From UBA2177 sp964452735 (GTDB lineage Bacteria; Patescibacteriota; Dojkabacteria; SC72): 64,000 nucleotides of DNA. The number at the start of each line of letters is the position of its first letter. Positions within the stretch are counted from its first letter, which is position 1. Location of the stretch: positions 1-64,000 of the forward strand of contig CAYVNA010000001.1 in the NCBI GenBank assembly GCA_964452735.1, read 5' to 3'. The notes beneath the pieces were generated by a model. That model made no database searches and was not told the DNA's origin. It saw nothing but the letters and a program-made list of their open reading frames with translations. The translations under genes and the position numbers were made by a program. Shown piece after piece: positions 32,868-42,366 of the stretch.

Positions 32868-34427
32868 ATGGCTAAGGTTGGAACAAGTAAAAGGGTTGAA
32901 TCTAAAGGCACAAGAGATTGTGTTAGACCTCCCATTGTTACAATCTTGGGTCATGTAGACCACGGAAAGACTACAATTCTTGATAAGATCAGAGAAAGTA
33001 ATGTTCAAGGGTGTGAAGTAGGTGGTATAACGCAGAAAGTTTCTGTTTTCACAGTTAGCGTCTCAGGAGAGAAAAGAATTACGTTTGTTGATACTCCAGG
33101 TCATGAAGCATTTGATTTGATGAGATCTAGAGGAGGGAGTATAGCAGATATTGTACTACTAGTTGTTGCAGCTGATGATGGTGTAAAACCTCAAACTAAG
33201 GAATCAATAGATATCATTAATAATAGCGATGTTAAGCCAATAGTTGTTATTAATAAATGTGATCTCCCAGACATCTCTTTGGAGAAAGTTAAGAGAGATA
33301 TTGTTAATAACGGTATCCAGATAGAAGGATTCGGTGGGAGTGTTCCCGTTATTGAAGTTTCAGGGAAGACAGGAAAAGGTATTCCTGAACTCTTGGACCT
33401 AATCTTGCTTGTAGCGGAGGTTGAAGGTTTGAGAAATGCCGAGGATCTTCCGGATGGAATCTTGGGCAAAGCATTTGTTTTGGAATCAGTAAAAGATAAA
33501 TTTAAAGGGAATATGTCCTCTGTTGCTCTCATTCAGGGGAATATCTGCCAAGGTAATTGGCTAGGATATCGAGTTGATGGGAAATTCTTTGTGGAGAAAA
33601 TCAAAGGTATGGTAACTGAAGAGGGAGAGAGTCTTTGCATTCTCGATTGTGGTTGTGGTGGAAAAGTCATAGGAATATCAAACCTTCTTGAACTAGGAAC
33701 AGAGGTATATGTCTTAGAAAAGAAGGATGAAAATATCCTAAAATCATTATACAAGGAAGATAGTAAGGAGGAACTTAATGCGGAATTCACAATGGGAGAT
33801 TTCTTTTCTACATCCAAAGCGGATTCTAAGAACCTATTGAATGTGATTATCAAGAGTTCTTCGGAAGGCTCTTTGGAAGCAATAGCGAAGGTTCTGGAGA
33901 AGCTAGATGAAGATGGTTACAAGGTAAATATCGTTGGATCTGGAGTTGGAAATATTTCTTTAAAGGATATTGATCTTGCAGATGTTTCAAGATCAATAGT
34001 CTTGGGATTTGAAGTAGGTGTAGAGTCTGGAGTTCTCGACTCTGCAAAAAAGAGAAAGATATTGGTGATGACATATGACATTATCTACAAATTGATAGAG
34101 GAGGTTCAGGATGCCCTCTCTACAATGTCATTACCTACCTCGAATGAAGAGGAAATAGGCCATGCTGTAGTTAGGACGCTATTCACTCTCTCAGATGGTT
34201 CAAGTATTCTTGGATCTAGGGTTGAGGAAGGCTACATAAAGAAGGATTGCAAATGTGATATTGTGAGAAATGATGAGATTATTGCTGAGAGCAAGATAAA
34301 ATCTTTGAGGATAAATAAAGATTCTGTATCAGAAGTAAAGAATGGTTTTGATTGTGGTATACAGCTAGTTGACACAATAGATGTCAGAGAAGGTGATGAG
34401 GTATACTGCTACAAGGTTGTAAGATAG
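32868..34427 (+). CDS. infB: Translation initiation factor IF-2
   Basis: A 519-residue GTPase that positions initiator tRNA and joins subunits. It lacks the long N-terminal domains of E. coli IF-2 and starts ~20 residues before the G domain. G1 is GHVDHGKTT, the switch segment reads EVGGITQKV, G3 is DTPGHEAF, G4 is the canonical NKCD, and G5 is VSGKTGKGI. Domains II, III, C1 and C2 follow and end in GDEVYCYKVVR. The intact NKCD contrasts with EF-G and EF-Tu in this window. It is co-transcribed with nusA. Confidence 0.96.
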   Translation: MAKVGTSKRVESKGTRDCVRPPIVTILGHVDHGKTTILDKIRESNVQGCEVGGITQKVSVFTVSVSGEKRITFVDTPGHEAFDLMRSRGGSIADIVLLVVAADDGVKPQTKESIDIINNSDVKPIVVINKCDLPDISLEKVKRDIVNNGIQIEGFGGSVPVIEVSGKTGKGIPELLDLILLVAEVEGLRNAEDLPDGILGKAFVLESVKDKFKGNMSSVALIQGNICQGNWLGYRVDGKFFVEKIKGMVTEEGESLCILDCGCGGKVIGISNLLELGTEVYVLEKKDENILKSLYKEDSKEELNAEFTMGDFFSTSKADSKNLLNVIIKSSSEGSLEAIAKVLEKLDEDGYKVNIVGSGVGNISLKDIDLADVSRSIVLGFEVGVESGVLDSAKKRKILVMTYDIIYKLIEEVQDALSTMSLPTSNEEEIGHAVVRTLFTLSDGSSILGSRVEEGYIKKDCKCDIVRNDEIIAESKIKSLRINKDSVSEVKNGFDCGIQLVDTIDVREGDEVYCYKVVR

Positions 34428-34436
34428 AGGTATAGC

Positions 34437-34465
34437 TTGACAGATGACCTATAAAAGTATACAAT
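34437..34465 (+). promoter_or_regulatory. Strong promoter upstream of rpsO
   Basis: TTGACA (34437-34442), a 17-base spacer and TACAAT (34460-34465): close to sigma-70 consensus. A small inverted repeat ATTCCT/AGGAAT (34466-34471 and 34483-34488) follows at the predicted transcript start. Confidence 0.65.
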
Positions 34466-34521
34466 ATTCCTCGTTTCCAATTAGGAATCTCTCTTGATTA
34501 TGTAAATATATAATGCTAACC

Positions 34522-34527
34522 TATACT
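34522..34527 (+). promoter_or_regulatory. Second, start-proximal -10 of rpsO
   Basis: TATACT ends 5 bases before the rpsO ATG at 34533, the usual position of leaderless -10 boxes in this window. It may give a second transcript besides that from 34437-34465. Confidence 0.35.
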
Positions 34528-34532
34528 AAACT

Positions 34533-34796
34533 ATGTCATTAACTAAAGAGGAAAAAACCGAGATCGTTGATAAGTACTCTCTTCATGAGGGTGATACAGG
34601 TTCTCCAGAAGTACAAATAGCACTCCTTTCAATACAAATAACTCAGCTAAGTGAGCATCTTAAGGCACATAAGAAGGATAACCACTCAAGAAGAGGTCTT
34701 TTAAATATGGTAGGTAAAAGAAGAAGACTTTTGCAATATCTTAAGAGTAATGAGCCTGAGAGATTTGAAATACTTTCAAAGAAGTTGAAGATATAA
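34533..34796 (+). CDS. rpsO: 30S ribosomal protein uS15
   Basis: An 87-residue primary 16S rRNA-binding protein. MSLTKEEKTEIVDKYSLHEGDTGSPEVQIALL and HKKDNHSRRGLLNMVGKRRRLLQYL are diagnostic. It precedes pnp, the conserved rpsO-pnp pair. Two promoter-like elements lie upstream, and a 10-base-pair hairpin separates it from pnp. Confidence 0.98.
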   Translation: MSLTKEEKTEIVDKYSLHEGDTGSPEVQIALLSIQITQLSEHLKAHKKDNHSRRGLLNMVGKRRRLLQYLKSNEPERFEILSKKLKI

Positions 34797-34840
34797 TATT
34801 CTTCAACCCCTCTTTCTTTGTAAAAACTTTCCAATTAAAA

Positions 34841-34870
34841 TAGATAGACTATTTTATTTAAGTCTATCTA
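34841..34870 (+). promoter_or_regulatory. Perfect 10-bp hairpin in rpsO-pnp spacer
   Basis: TAGATAGACT (34841-34850) and its exact complement AGTCTATCTA (34861-34870) enclose a 10-base AT loop. No T-tract follows, so it is not a standard terminator. Its place in front of pnp recalls the leader stem-loop used for RNase III-dependent pnp autoregulation in E. coli; that parallel is inference. Confidence 0.65.
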
Positions 34871-34895
34871 AATATAAATTTATAAATATATATTA

Positions 34896-36980
34896 ATGTT
34901 ATTTAAAGAAATAAAGCACGAATTTGAGATAGAGGGAAAGAAATGTTCTTTCGAAACAGGAAAACTGGCTCTCAGATCACAGTCTTCTATTCTAGCAAGA
35001 ATGGGAGATACTGTTATCACAGTAAATGTAAACAGCAGACCAACAAATGGAGAGTTTGATTACTTTCCTCTTTCTGTTGAATATATTGAGAAATTCTATG
35101 CATCTGGAAAAATCAGTGGATCCAGATTTGTAAAAAGAGAAAGGTTTCCAACGGATGATGCAGTTTTGAAAGCAAGAATGATAGATAGAGCAATTAGACC
35201 TAGATTTCCTGAAGACTACAAGGACGAGGTAAGTGTAATTATTACAGTTATGTCCTATGATCCTGATTGTGATCCATTGCTCTTAGCTATAAATGCGGTA
35301 TCAGTAGCCCTCTCTAATTCAAGAGTTCCTTTTGAAGGACCAGTTGCTGGTGTTAGAGTAGGAGTTGATGGTGAAGAAATAGTATCTGTGATGAAATCAA
35401 TGGATTTGACATCAGAAACTGAGAAGATGAACTATGTTGTAGCAGGTGATGGTGAGACATTCACAATGATAGATGCTGGTTCATATGAGGTTGAGGAATC
35501 TCTAATTATAGAAGGAATGAAAAAATCTCTTGGCTATATGAATAGTTGGATAGAGGTTCAAAATGAATTTCTTTCTAAATTAGAAAAGAAAGATAAATCA
35601 TATACATCTGTTAGTACAGATCAAGATATGATCTCAAAGATTAAAGAATTCCTAGGTGAAGAGAAGATACTTTCTAACCTCAAGAGTGGTAGCGAAGATA
35701 TACATGCTGAAACGAAGCTCGAAATGTATGCTAAGTTTGAAGGGAAGTATTCTAAAACTAGTATGGATGAGGCATATGACCTCCTTTTAAAGAAAGCTAT
35801 GAGAAAATTGGTGTTAGAAGATGATATAAGGGCTGATGGTAGGAAAGTAGATGAGATTAGAGAAATGGCTGTAGAGGTAGATCTTCTCCCTCGTGTTCAT
35901 GGATCAGCTCTTTTCACTAGAGGTGTAACACAGACCTTAACAATCACTACATTAGGTAGTCTTAGAGATGTAAGGTTGGTAGACGATATGGAGGGAGAAA
36001 GGGAACAGAGATTTATGCATTTCTATAACGATCTTCCTTTTGCATATGGTATTAGTGAGAGAGTCAAGTTGATGCCAAGTAGGAGAGCAATAGGGCACGG
36101 CATGCTTGCAGAAAAAGGGCTATGGCCTGTTATACCTTCAGAAGAAGAATTTCCATATACAATCTTGATAATGAGTGAGATTCAGGGAGAGAATGGTTCT
36201 AGTTCCATGGCTTCAGCTTGTGGTTCCACAATGTCCATGATGGCAGCAGGTGTTCCAATCAGGAAACCTGTCGCAGGTATAGCTTGTGGTCTTGTAGTAG
36301 GTGAAGATACCTTTAAGGTTCTTACAGATATGCAAGGGGTTGAGGATTTCTATGGCTATATGGATTTCAAGATTGTTGGTACTAAGGATGGAGTTACTGC
36401 TGTTCAAATGGATACAAAAACAAAAGGTTTGGGAATGGATATAGTTGAACAAACATTTAAACAATCAAAAGAAGCAAGATTGAAGATTCTAGAAAAGATG
36501 GCAGAAGCAATAGCTGAACCTAGAAAAGAAATGTCTCAATATGCTCCTAGAGTGGTTCAGTTGAAAGTTCCAAAGGATAAAATCGGAGAAATAATTGGCC
36601 CAGGAGGGAAAAATATCAGAGAGATATCCGAAAGATCAGGAGCAGAATTAGAGATAGAGGAGGATGGTACTGTAAATATATATAGTTCATCTGAAGAGTC
36701 TATCGAAATAGCTAAGAAACTAGTTTCAGGATATGACTTCAAGGCAGAAGTAGGTGAAATCTATGAAGGAAAAGTTGCTTCAATAATGAACTACGGTGCT
36801 TTTGTAGATCTAGCTCCAGGTGTTGCTGGTCTTCTTCATGTATCCGAGATAGCTGATGAATTTATCAAAGACGTAAGGAAATATGTAAATGAAGGTGACA
36901 TTATAAAAGTAAAAGTAGTAGGTGTAGATGGTCAAGGAAAGATAAAGCTCAGCATAAAGGATCTAGGGGACAAGAAGTAA
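34896..36980 (+). CDS. pnp: Polynucleotide phosphorylase
   Basis: A 694-residue 3'-5' phosphorolytic exoribonuclease, trimeric, central to mRNA decay. It has two RNase PH domains: the first with FYASGKISGSRFVKRE, the second with GSALFTRGVTQTLTI, LPFAYG and the catalytic-Asp segment VLTDMQGVEDFYGYMDFKI. KH (KIGEIIGPGGKNIREI) and S1 (YEGKVASIMNYGAFVDL) domains follow. Length is normal. The hairpin upstream may regulate it; a strong terminator follows. Confidence 0.98.
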   Translation: MLFKEIKHEFEIEGKKCSFETGKLALRSQSSILARMGDTVITVNVNSRPTNGEFDYFPLSVEYIEKFYASGKISGSRFVKRERFPTDDAVLKARMIDRAIRPRFPEDYKDEVSVIITVMSYDPDCDPLLLAINAVSVALSNSRVPFEGPVAGVRVGVDGEEIVSVMKSMDLTSETEKMNYVVAGDGETFTMIDAGSYEVEESLIIEGMKKSLGYMNSWIEVQNEFLSKLEKKDKSYTSVSTDQDMISKIKEFLGEEKILSNLKSGSEDIHAETKLEMYAKFEGKYSKTSMDEAYDLLLKKAMRKLVLEDDIRADGRKVDEIREMAVEVDLLPRVHGSALFTRGVTQTLTITTLGSLRDVRLVDDMEGEREQRFMHFYNDLPFAYGISERVKLMPSRRAIGHGMLAEKGLWPVIPSEEEFPYTILIMSEIQGENGSSSMASACGSTMSMMAAGVPIRKPVAGIACGLVVGEDTFKVLTDMQGVEDFYGYMDFKIVGTKDGVTAVQMDTKTKGLGMDIVEQTFKQSKEARLKILEKMAEAIAEPRKEMSQYAPRVVQLKVPKDKIGEIIGPGGKNIREISERSGAELEIEEDGTVNIYSSSEESIEIAKKLVSGYDFKAEVGEIYEGKVASIMNYGAFVDLAPGVAGLLHVSEIADEFIKDVRKYVNEGDIIKVKVVGVDGQGKIKLSIKDLGDKK

Positions 36981-36997
36981 TAAGTCTTGAAATATTT

Positions 36998-37027
36998 AAT
37001 AGGCTAGGAATACCTAGCCTATTTTTT
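36998..37027 (+). terminator. Intrinsic terminator after pnp
   Basis: An 11-base-pair perfect stem (36998-37008 with 37013-37023), loop AATA, then a T-tract to 37027. Convergent with the methyltransferase gene ending at 37026, whose own transcript could also fold it but lacks a clean T-tract. Confidence 0.85.
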
Positions 37028-38021
37028 ATTCCTTGAAAATCTTTGCTATATAGAAACCCATCATTTTACTACTAGGGATAACTCTCAAGGATTTCTTCAC
37101 AGTACTATGATATTTATTCCCACTCCATTTGGTTATTCCGTTTGTCATGTTTTCGCTTCTCTCCAAATCAATATCTTCCAATCTCGCATTAGGATATTTA
37201 TTCAAGAGATATGTAACAACTCCTTCATTCTCCTCCGGTTCCAATGTACATGTAGAATATATGAGGAATTTTCCATGCTTCAAAGTTAGAAAGGCACTCT
37301 CAAGAAGATCCTTCTGTATGAAGGAATATCTCTTAATCCTATCAATTCCCCAGAACCTTAATGGCTTTGGACCTCTTAAATATATCAGGCCTTCTCCACT
37401 ACAAGGTGCATCTAAGAGAACCCTATCAAACTTGGCAGGATAATTCTTTCCAAATTGAGAGCCATCGCTCATGGTAACTTTTGTATTCTTAACTCCAAAC
37501 TGATTCAATACACTCTTTAATGATGAAATTCTAGGAGAGTCAGAATCATTTGCAACTATGGAACCTTTGTTATTCATTATAGCTGCAATATGTGTAGTCT
37601 TACTCCCTGGTGCTGCACACATATCTAGTACTGAATCCTCCTCCTGAGGATCTAAAAGTACTGCAGGTAACATGCTCGAGAGATTCTGTATGTAGTAAAG
37701 GCCTTCAAAATATTCTTCTGTTTGTGATATCTCACTTTTGTCTTTATTGAGTACAAAGTATGCATCTTTAACAATATCTATTTCTTCTAGCTCATAACCT
37801 TTCTTAAGTAGAATATTCTTTATCTTTTTTGTATCCATTTTCAAAGAATTTAGACGAATTGTAGTTACTGCCCTTTGTGAAAAAAGAGGAGTTATCCTTG
37901 ATGTTGGAAACATTAATATACTTGCCATCCTGGAGATGAAAGCCTCTTCCTTTGTATAGAAGTGTTTTGGTTTGAATGTAGTTTTCCTAGACTGTTTGTA
38001 ATTTGATCTGTTTCTTTTCAT
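37026..38021 (-). CDS. RsmB/NOP2-family RNA cytosine-C5 methyltransferase
   Basis: A 331-residue SAM-dependent enzyme. The SAM-binding motif is VLDMCAAPGSKTTHIAA. The two catalytic cysteines are in LLDAPCSGEG and YSTCTLEPEENEGVV. A basic N-terminus and the N-terminal RNA-recognition region (RAVTTIRLNSLKMDTKKI) precede. It is smaller than E. coli RsmB or RsmF and lacks a NusB-like domain; the exact rRNA site is unknown. It is coupled with rsmE, sharing one base (stop/start overlap at 38021). Confidence 0.9.
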   Translation of the reverse strand: MKRNRSNYKQSRKTTFKPKHFYTKEEAFISRMASILMFPTSRITPLFSQRAVTTIRLNSLKMDTKKIKNILLKKGYELEEIDIVKDAYFVLNKDKSEISQTEEYFEGLYYIQNLSSMLPAVLLDPQEEDSVLDMCAAPGSKTTHIAAIMNNKGSIVANDSDSPRISSLKSVLNQFGVKNTKVTMSDGSQFGKNYPAKFDRVLLDAPCSGEGLIYLRGPKPLRFWGIDRIKRYSFIQKDLLESAFLTLKHGKFLIYSTCTLEPEENEGVVTYLLNKYPNARLEDIDLERSENMTNGITKWSGNKYHSTVKKSLRVIPSSKMMGFYIAKIFKE

Positions 38022-38758
38022 TATATTTCTCCTTTTAAATATTTAATTACACTCCCTATCACTAAACCAGTAGTTTCTGTTCTTAGAATATTCCCCCTTA
38101 GCTTTATAAACCTGAATCCGGCATCTTTGAATACTTCAATATCTGAGGATGACCATCCTTTTTCTGGTCCAATAGCTATATATATGGGTTTTGAAAGATC
38201 TGTCCTTTTGAGAAGATCCCCAAGATATTCAGAATCTATTGCCTCTGTACTAAGGCATATCTTTATACTATTTTCTGGATATCTATATTCTTTCAATTTC
38301 TCGATTTTTATTGGGTTCTCTATTATCGTAGGGAATATATTTCTAGATTGTTCTACAGCATCTCTTACAATTTTATTCCAATATCCTGTATTTTTTATTG
38401 CCTTATTCCTTGATTTCAAAGAATAGTGGGATTCTATTGGTATTATTTTCTCTATCCCTATCTCTACGCTTTTCTCTATGAAAAAGTTGAACTTAGAATC
38501 ATTACTAAGTGATTGTATTATGGTTACGCTAGGTATGTAGTCAGATTCTCTATCTCCTTTCTCCTCCAGTATTTCTATCTCAATACTTGATTTGGAAATA
38601 TCCGTAATCTGAGCTAGAAATATTTTCTCATATGTTTCTATCTCTAGAATATCCTCGATATCTAATTTCCCTTCCTGTATGATTAATTCACTATCGGAAT
38701 CGGATAGGTTAGCAATATCTCCTACTTTTAGTTTATGCCTTATGAATATCTTTTTCAT
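38021..38758 (-). CDS. rsmE: 16S rRNA m3U1498 methyltransferase RsmE
   Basis: A 245-residue SPOUT-class enzyme. An N-terminal PUA-like domain (MKKIFIRHKLKVGDIANL) precedes the SPOUT core: SVEIGIEKIIPIESHYSL, WNKIVRDAVEQSRN, the knot motif AIGPEKGWSSSDIEVFK, and LRGNILRTETTGLVIGSVI. Length matches the family. An extended -10 lies exactly 6 bases before the ATG. Confidence 0.95.
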   Translation of the reverse strand: MKKIFIRHKLKVGDIANLSDSDSELIIQEGKLDIEDILEIETYEKIFLAQITDISKSSIEIEILEEKGDRESDYIPSVTIIQSLSNDSKFNFFIEKSVEIGIEKIIPIESHYSLKSRNKAIKNTGYWNKIVRDAVEQSRNIFPTIIENPIKIEKLKEYRYPENSIKICLSTEAIDSEYLGDLLKRTDLSKPIYIAIGPEKGWSSSDIEVFKDAGFRFIKLRGNILRTETTGLVIGSVIKYLKGEI

Positions 38759-38764
38759 TGTCTG

Positions 38765-38773
38765 ATTATATCA
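38765..38773 (-). promoter_or_regulatory. Extended consensus -10 of rsmE
   Basis: Reverse-strand TGATATAAT with a 6-base gap (CAGACA) to the ATG at 38758; same geometry as alaS and lepA. Confidence 0.55.
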
Positions 38774-38839
38774 TCATATTTGACATATTCCTTCATATTT
38801 TGTTTCATATATATATCTAATATATTTGGAAATCTATTA

Positions 38840-41800
38840 ATGAGTATCCAGGTTAAGAAGATATTGAGAACAATATCGAAGCTAATATTGATATTTGTAG
38901 GGGTTGGACTATTCCTGTATTTCGGATATGTGACATATGAGTCATTTACTGTGAGGCCTTTTAAGGTTAGGGTTACAAATACTACAGAGTCTTCCTTTAC
39001 AGTTTCTTGGACAACGAACTCCCCTATGAAGGGTATTGTCTACTACAAAGAAAAAGATTCTTTTCTTGTTGGACCACTTTCTTGGTTAGGGAGTATGAGG
39101 GCATATGATGATAGGGACTATGCTATTGCTCAGACGGAGTGTGTTGAGGAGTTTAATCAAAATGTTGATGTTGGGAAGGATTTTAGTGTTAGTGGAGAGA
39201 GTTTTAATTGTGAGGAGGTTTCTGTTTCTAAATTTGGCAAATACTATACCCATCATGTGACTTTAAAGGGTCTTGATAGTGAGAAGGAGTACTTCTTTAG
39301 GGTTGGGGATGGTTATTTTAGTTGGGATGTTGATAGTGGGCGACAGGTATTTAGGGATGATGAGTTTCCAACAGTATCTTCTTTCTCAGGGAAGACGTTT
39401 TCTGTTAAAGAGTCTGTTTCAGAACCTAATCCTGCTTTTGGTGAGATGGTTGGTGTAGTTAGGGAGGGTGATGTATTTAAGGAGGATGATAGTGTTGATG
39501 GTTTGGTTTTTGCTAAATTAGTTTCTTTAGATAACCTAACAGAGTCCTCTATTCTTTCTAGTTCTATTAACTCCACAGGTGGGTGGTATATAGATAAGGG
39601 GAATGCTAGGCAGGTCGATGGTAGTCTCTATGATTATGTAATAGATGATGATTATTTGTATGTAGGGTATCAGTATATGGACTATGAGGCTTCGGAAGTG
39701 ATGATGTTGAGGTTAGGTTTTGAGGATGCTCCTGCCCCTAACATGGTTGGTGTTACAGAGGAGGAGTTAAGGAGTGTTCCTGAACAGAGCCTATGGGAGA
39801 GAGTTAAGAGTATCTTAGTTAAGGAGAGTAGTGCTGAGTGTAACTCGGGTGGTTGTTCAACTTATGTCGAGCTTATGCAGTTAAAGGCATCGAGTGGTGA
39901 TCGTCAAGCTCAGAAGGAAGTTAATAAGATAGTTAGTAACTATGGAGGGAGTATAGAGGCTGCTAAGAAGAGTGCTGTAGAGGCAGTTGCTAAATGTGGT
40001 GCTTCATGTAATGATCCAAAGATCAAAGGGTATGGGAACTGGTTAAAGGATGCAGTCGCAGATGCAGGAAATGACGAAAAGAAGCTAGCTCAAGTAGCTG
40101 CTCAAGCAAAGGCATATGGCTTCAGCTCTACGGACTCTCGTCTTGGTAGTGCGGCTGATTATTGGTCTTCTGATACATCAGATCTATCTTCAGGGGGAGG
40201 TGGTAGTTTCTCAAGTTCTCAAACAGTTCAATTTACAAAAAGTAGCTCCAATGGAGCAGATACATACTATCTATCTATAGGTGGGCAATCTTTCAATGCG
40301 AAGATTTACTTAGATGATAAAAACTATCAGAAATATGTAGAAGAGTGCAAGGTAGATTGTTCCAGTATTTATGTCCAAGCTTCCGAGGTTAAAATTTTAG
40401 AACTACTTTCTAATGCAGGTAATAGTACAGATGCTTTTAAGAATTCAATAAGAAACGATTCTGGTTTCCAAGATATGATAGAGAAATATATTGATGAGAA
40501 TAAAAATTCAAATTCTCAAATAGGAAAGGTTCTAACCTACTATTATCCTCAGAATGAGAACGCTAAATTAACAGATTGGGAGAGGAAAAATAGTTATCAA
40601 AATTCAAATACAAGTCTCAGTTTAGATGGATATACATATACAGGGGATAAGAAGACTGATTTTGTTGAGAATCTTTTTAAATATGGTACTGAAGAAGAAA
40701 AGAAGGCTTTCGTAACGGATCTTTGTGGTCCTCTTTGTACGTATGAAGGAATAGAGAATGGTAAAGTCAAATTTAAAGATGGTGGAAATTTAAATAGTTT
40801 CCTCGATATTAGTGATAAGGAACTATCTGTTAAAGGAGAAACATTTCAAAAGATTTATCGGGAGATGAGTAAATTCCCTAGTGTAAAAGATTCAGGGATA
40901 ACTGTATCTCTAGATAATATTAGTAATACAGATAAGTATATTAATGTTGAAGCATTAAAAATAGATAAGAATAATCTTAAAGATCTTTTGGACAATGATA
41001 CTTTTAAATCTCTTATAATAGATTCCCAACTGGCTTTTGTCCAAGGAATTGAAATATTAGAAATGGCTATTTCTCCTTATGCAATACTTGGAGGCTCCTC
41101 AGGTAGCGATAGTAAAGAACAGTTAATTGTTAAATACTCATATATAGATGGAAATAATAGTAGGCAAGAGAATGCATTGTCTATTGATTCCAAAGAGATA
41201 GAACAAATTAAAGGTGAAGATATTTTCAAAGTCATAAAAAGTGGGAAAGACGTCTCAAATGTATCAGCTCTTTTGAATTCTGCAGGTTTGGAAACTGATT
41301 ATAATGTAAAAGACAGAAGTCATCTATACATAATTCCTTCTGAGGAATATCTTGAAAATCGTATAGAAGATACAAACGCTGCTACAAGTACCCTGCAAAA
41401 ATATTCTTCTGATAGTGCTTCAACATCTCTTAACCTACTACAAAAATACCTTCTTCCTAAGAAAGCATATGCTCAGGATTCTGGTACTAGTGAAGAGGGA
41501 TATGTATTCATGCTACCAGAATATGGACTATTTAGTCTTCAGTTAGGTAATTTTGAATTCGCAAAAGAATCTTCCAATGGAGAAACAGTATATCTCTTCT
41601 ACATAGAAGCAAACGGTATCGATGGATTCCAGCCACCTGAGGACCCAGACAATCGAAAATATACAGAGGATATAGTTCTTAAATCAAGTGCATACAGAAT
41701 AACATACGAGAAGAAAGCAGAAATAAAGGAATACAACATTAAGAAGGGAATTAACATGATATCCTTTGACCTAATGCCAATGTCTGAAGACATGGAAACA

Positions 41801-42349
41801 CTAAAGGCGAGAGACATAATCAAGGAATCAGAAAAGATAGGGACGCAGATAAAATATATAACATACTTTGAAGGAGGAAGATGGCTCTCTGGATATTCCT
41901 GCTTGGATTCTAGTTGCATGGGAGATAATTTCACCATAGTTCCAGGTAGAGGTTACCTAGTATATGCATTGGAAAATGGAGTCTTGAGAGTCCCAGGATA
42001 CAAGCTAACCTCCTCCATACCAGTACCTTTCTCCTCAGGCTGGAATTTCGTAGGTATCCATGGATATTCAAAAGCATATACAGCTAAGTCTCTAATACAG
42101 AGCATTAACAACATTACAGGATTAACTGCAGACAATGTAACATGGTGGCCAACTTCAAAAGGAAAGTATGAAGGAATACAAATAACAAATGGAAAAGAAT
42201 ATGGATTTGATTTCCCAATAACTACAAGTAACGGATATTTTGTAAGGATAACTAATTTCAAACCAGAAAGCTCTGACTGCAAATCAATAATATGGCATGA
42301 AGGTGGAGATTTAGATGGAAAGTGTGGCCATTCAAGAAGTATATTTTAA
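38840..42349 (+). CDS. Giant secreted FN3-containing surface protein
   Basis: About 1,169 residues from the ATG at 38840. An upstream in-frame ATG at 38735 would overlap the rsmE promoter and add an unlikely N-terminus. It begins MSIQVKKILRTISKLILI with a membrane helix, then a phosphatase-type FN3 domain (KVRVTNTTESSFTVSWTTN, YYTHHVTLKGLDSEKEYFFRV). The long middle part is Ser/Gly/Asn-rich with repeated C-x3-C pairs (CGASC, CKVDC, CGPLC). The last ~200 residues hold two GWNFVG-type beta modules (KKGINMISFDLM and SSGWNFVGIHGYSK). Base composition changes along the gene. No enzymatic motif was found; likely a cell-surface or appendage component. Confidence 0.8.
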   Translation: MSIQVKKILRTISKLILIFVGVGLFLYFGYVTYESFTVRPFKVRVTNTTESSFTVSWTTNSPMKGIVYYKEKDSFLVGPLSWLGSMRAYDDRDYAIAQTECVEEFNQNVDVGKDFSVSGESFNCEEVSVSKFGKYYTHHVTLKGLDSEKEYFFRVGDGYFSWDVDSGRQVFRDDEFPTVSSFSGKTFSVKESVSEPNPAFGEMVGVVREGDVFKEDDSVDGLVFAKLVSLDNLTESSILSSSINSTGGWYIDKGNARQVDGSLYDYVIDDDYLYVGYQYMDYEASEVMMLRLGFEDAPAPNMVGVTEEELRSVPEQSLWERVKSILVKESSAECNSGGCSTYVELMQLKASSGDRQAQKEVNKIVSNYGGSIEAAKKSAVEAVAKCGASCNDPKIKGYGNWLKDAVADAGNDEKKLAQVAAQAKAYGFSSTDSRLGSAADYWSSDTSDLSSGGGGSFSSSQTVQFTKSSSNGADTYYLSIGGQSFNAKIYLDDKNYQKYVEECKVDCSSIYVQASEVKILELLSNAGNSTDAFKNSIRNDSGFQDMIEKYIDENKNSNSQIGKVLTYYYPQNENAKLTDWERKNSYQNSNTSLSLDGYTYTGDKKTDFVENLFKYGTEEEKKAFVTDLCGPLCTYEGIENGKVKFKDGGNLNSFLDISDKELSVKGETFQKIYREMSKFPSVKDSGITVSLDNISNTDKYINVEALKIDKNNLKDLLDNDTFKSLIIDSQLAFVQGIEILEMAISPYAILGGSSGSDSKEQLIVKYSYIDGNNSRQENALSIDSKEIEQIKGEDIFKVIKSGKDVSNVSALLNSAGLETDYNVKDRSHLYIIPSEEYLENRIEDTNAATSTLQKYSSDSASTSLNLLQKYLLPKKAYAQDSGTSEEGYVFMLPEYGLFSLQLGNFEFAKESSNGETVYLFYIEANGIDGFQPPEDPDNRKYTEDIVLKSSAYRITYEKKAEIKEYNIKKGINMISFDLMPMSEDMETLKARDIIKESEKIGTQIKYITYFEGGRWLSGYSCLDSSCMGDNFTIVPGRGYLVYALENGVLRVPGYKLTSSIPVPFSSGWNFVGIHGYSKAYTAKSLIQSINNITGLTADNVTWWPTSKGKYEGIQITNGKEYGFDFPITTSNGYFVRITNFKPESSDCKSIIWHEGGDLDGKCGHSRSIF

Positions 42350-42366
42350 TTTTTAAATAAAAAAAT

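Noticed and set aside
34466..34488. Inverted repeat ATTCCT/AGGAAT upstream of rpsO as an S15 autoregulatory site
   Set aside because: Only six pairs with an 11-base loop, and it begins before the predicted transcript start; no support for S15 binding.
38735..38839. Upstream start of the giant surface protein at 38735
   Set aside because: It would lie within rsmE and its promoter, and the normal basic residues plus anchor begin at the ATG at 38840.
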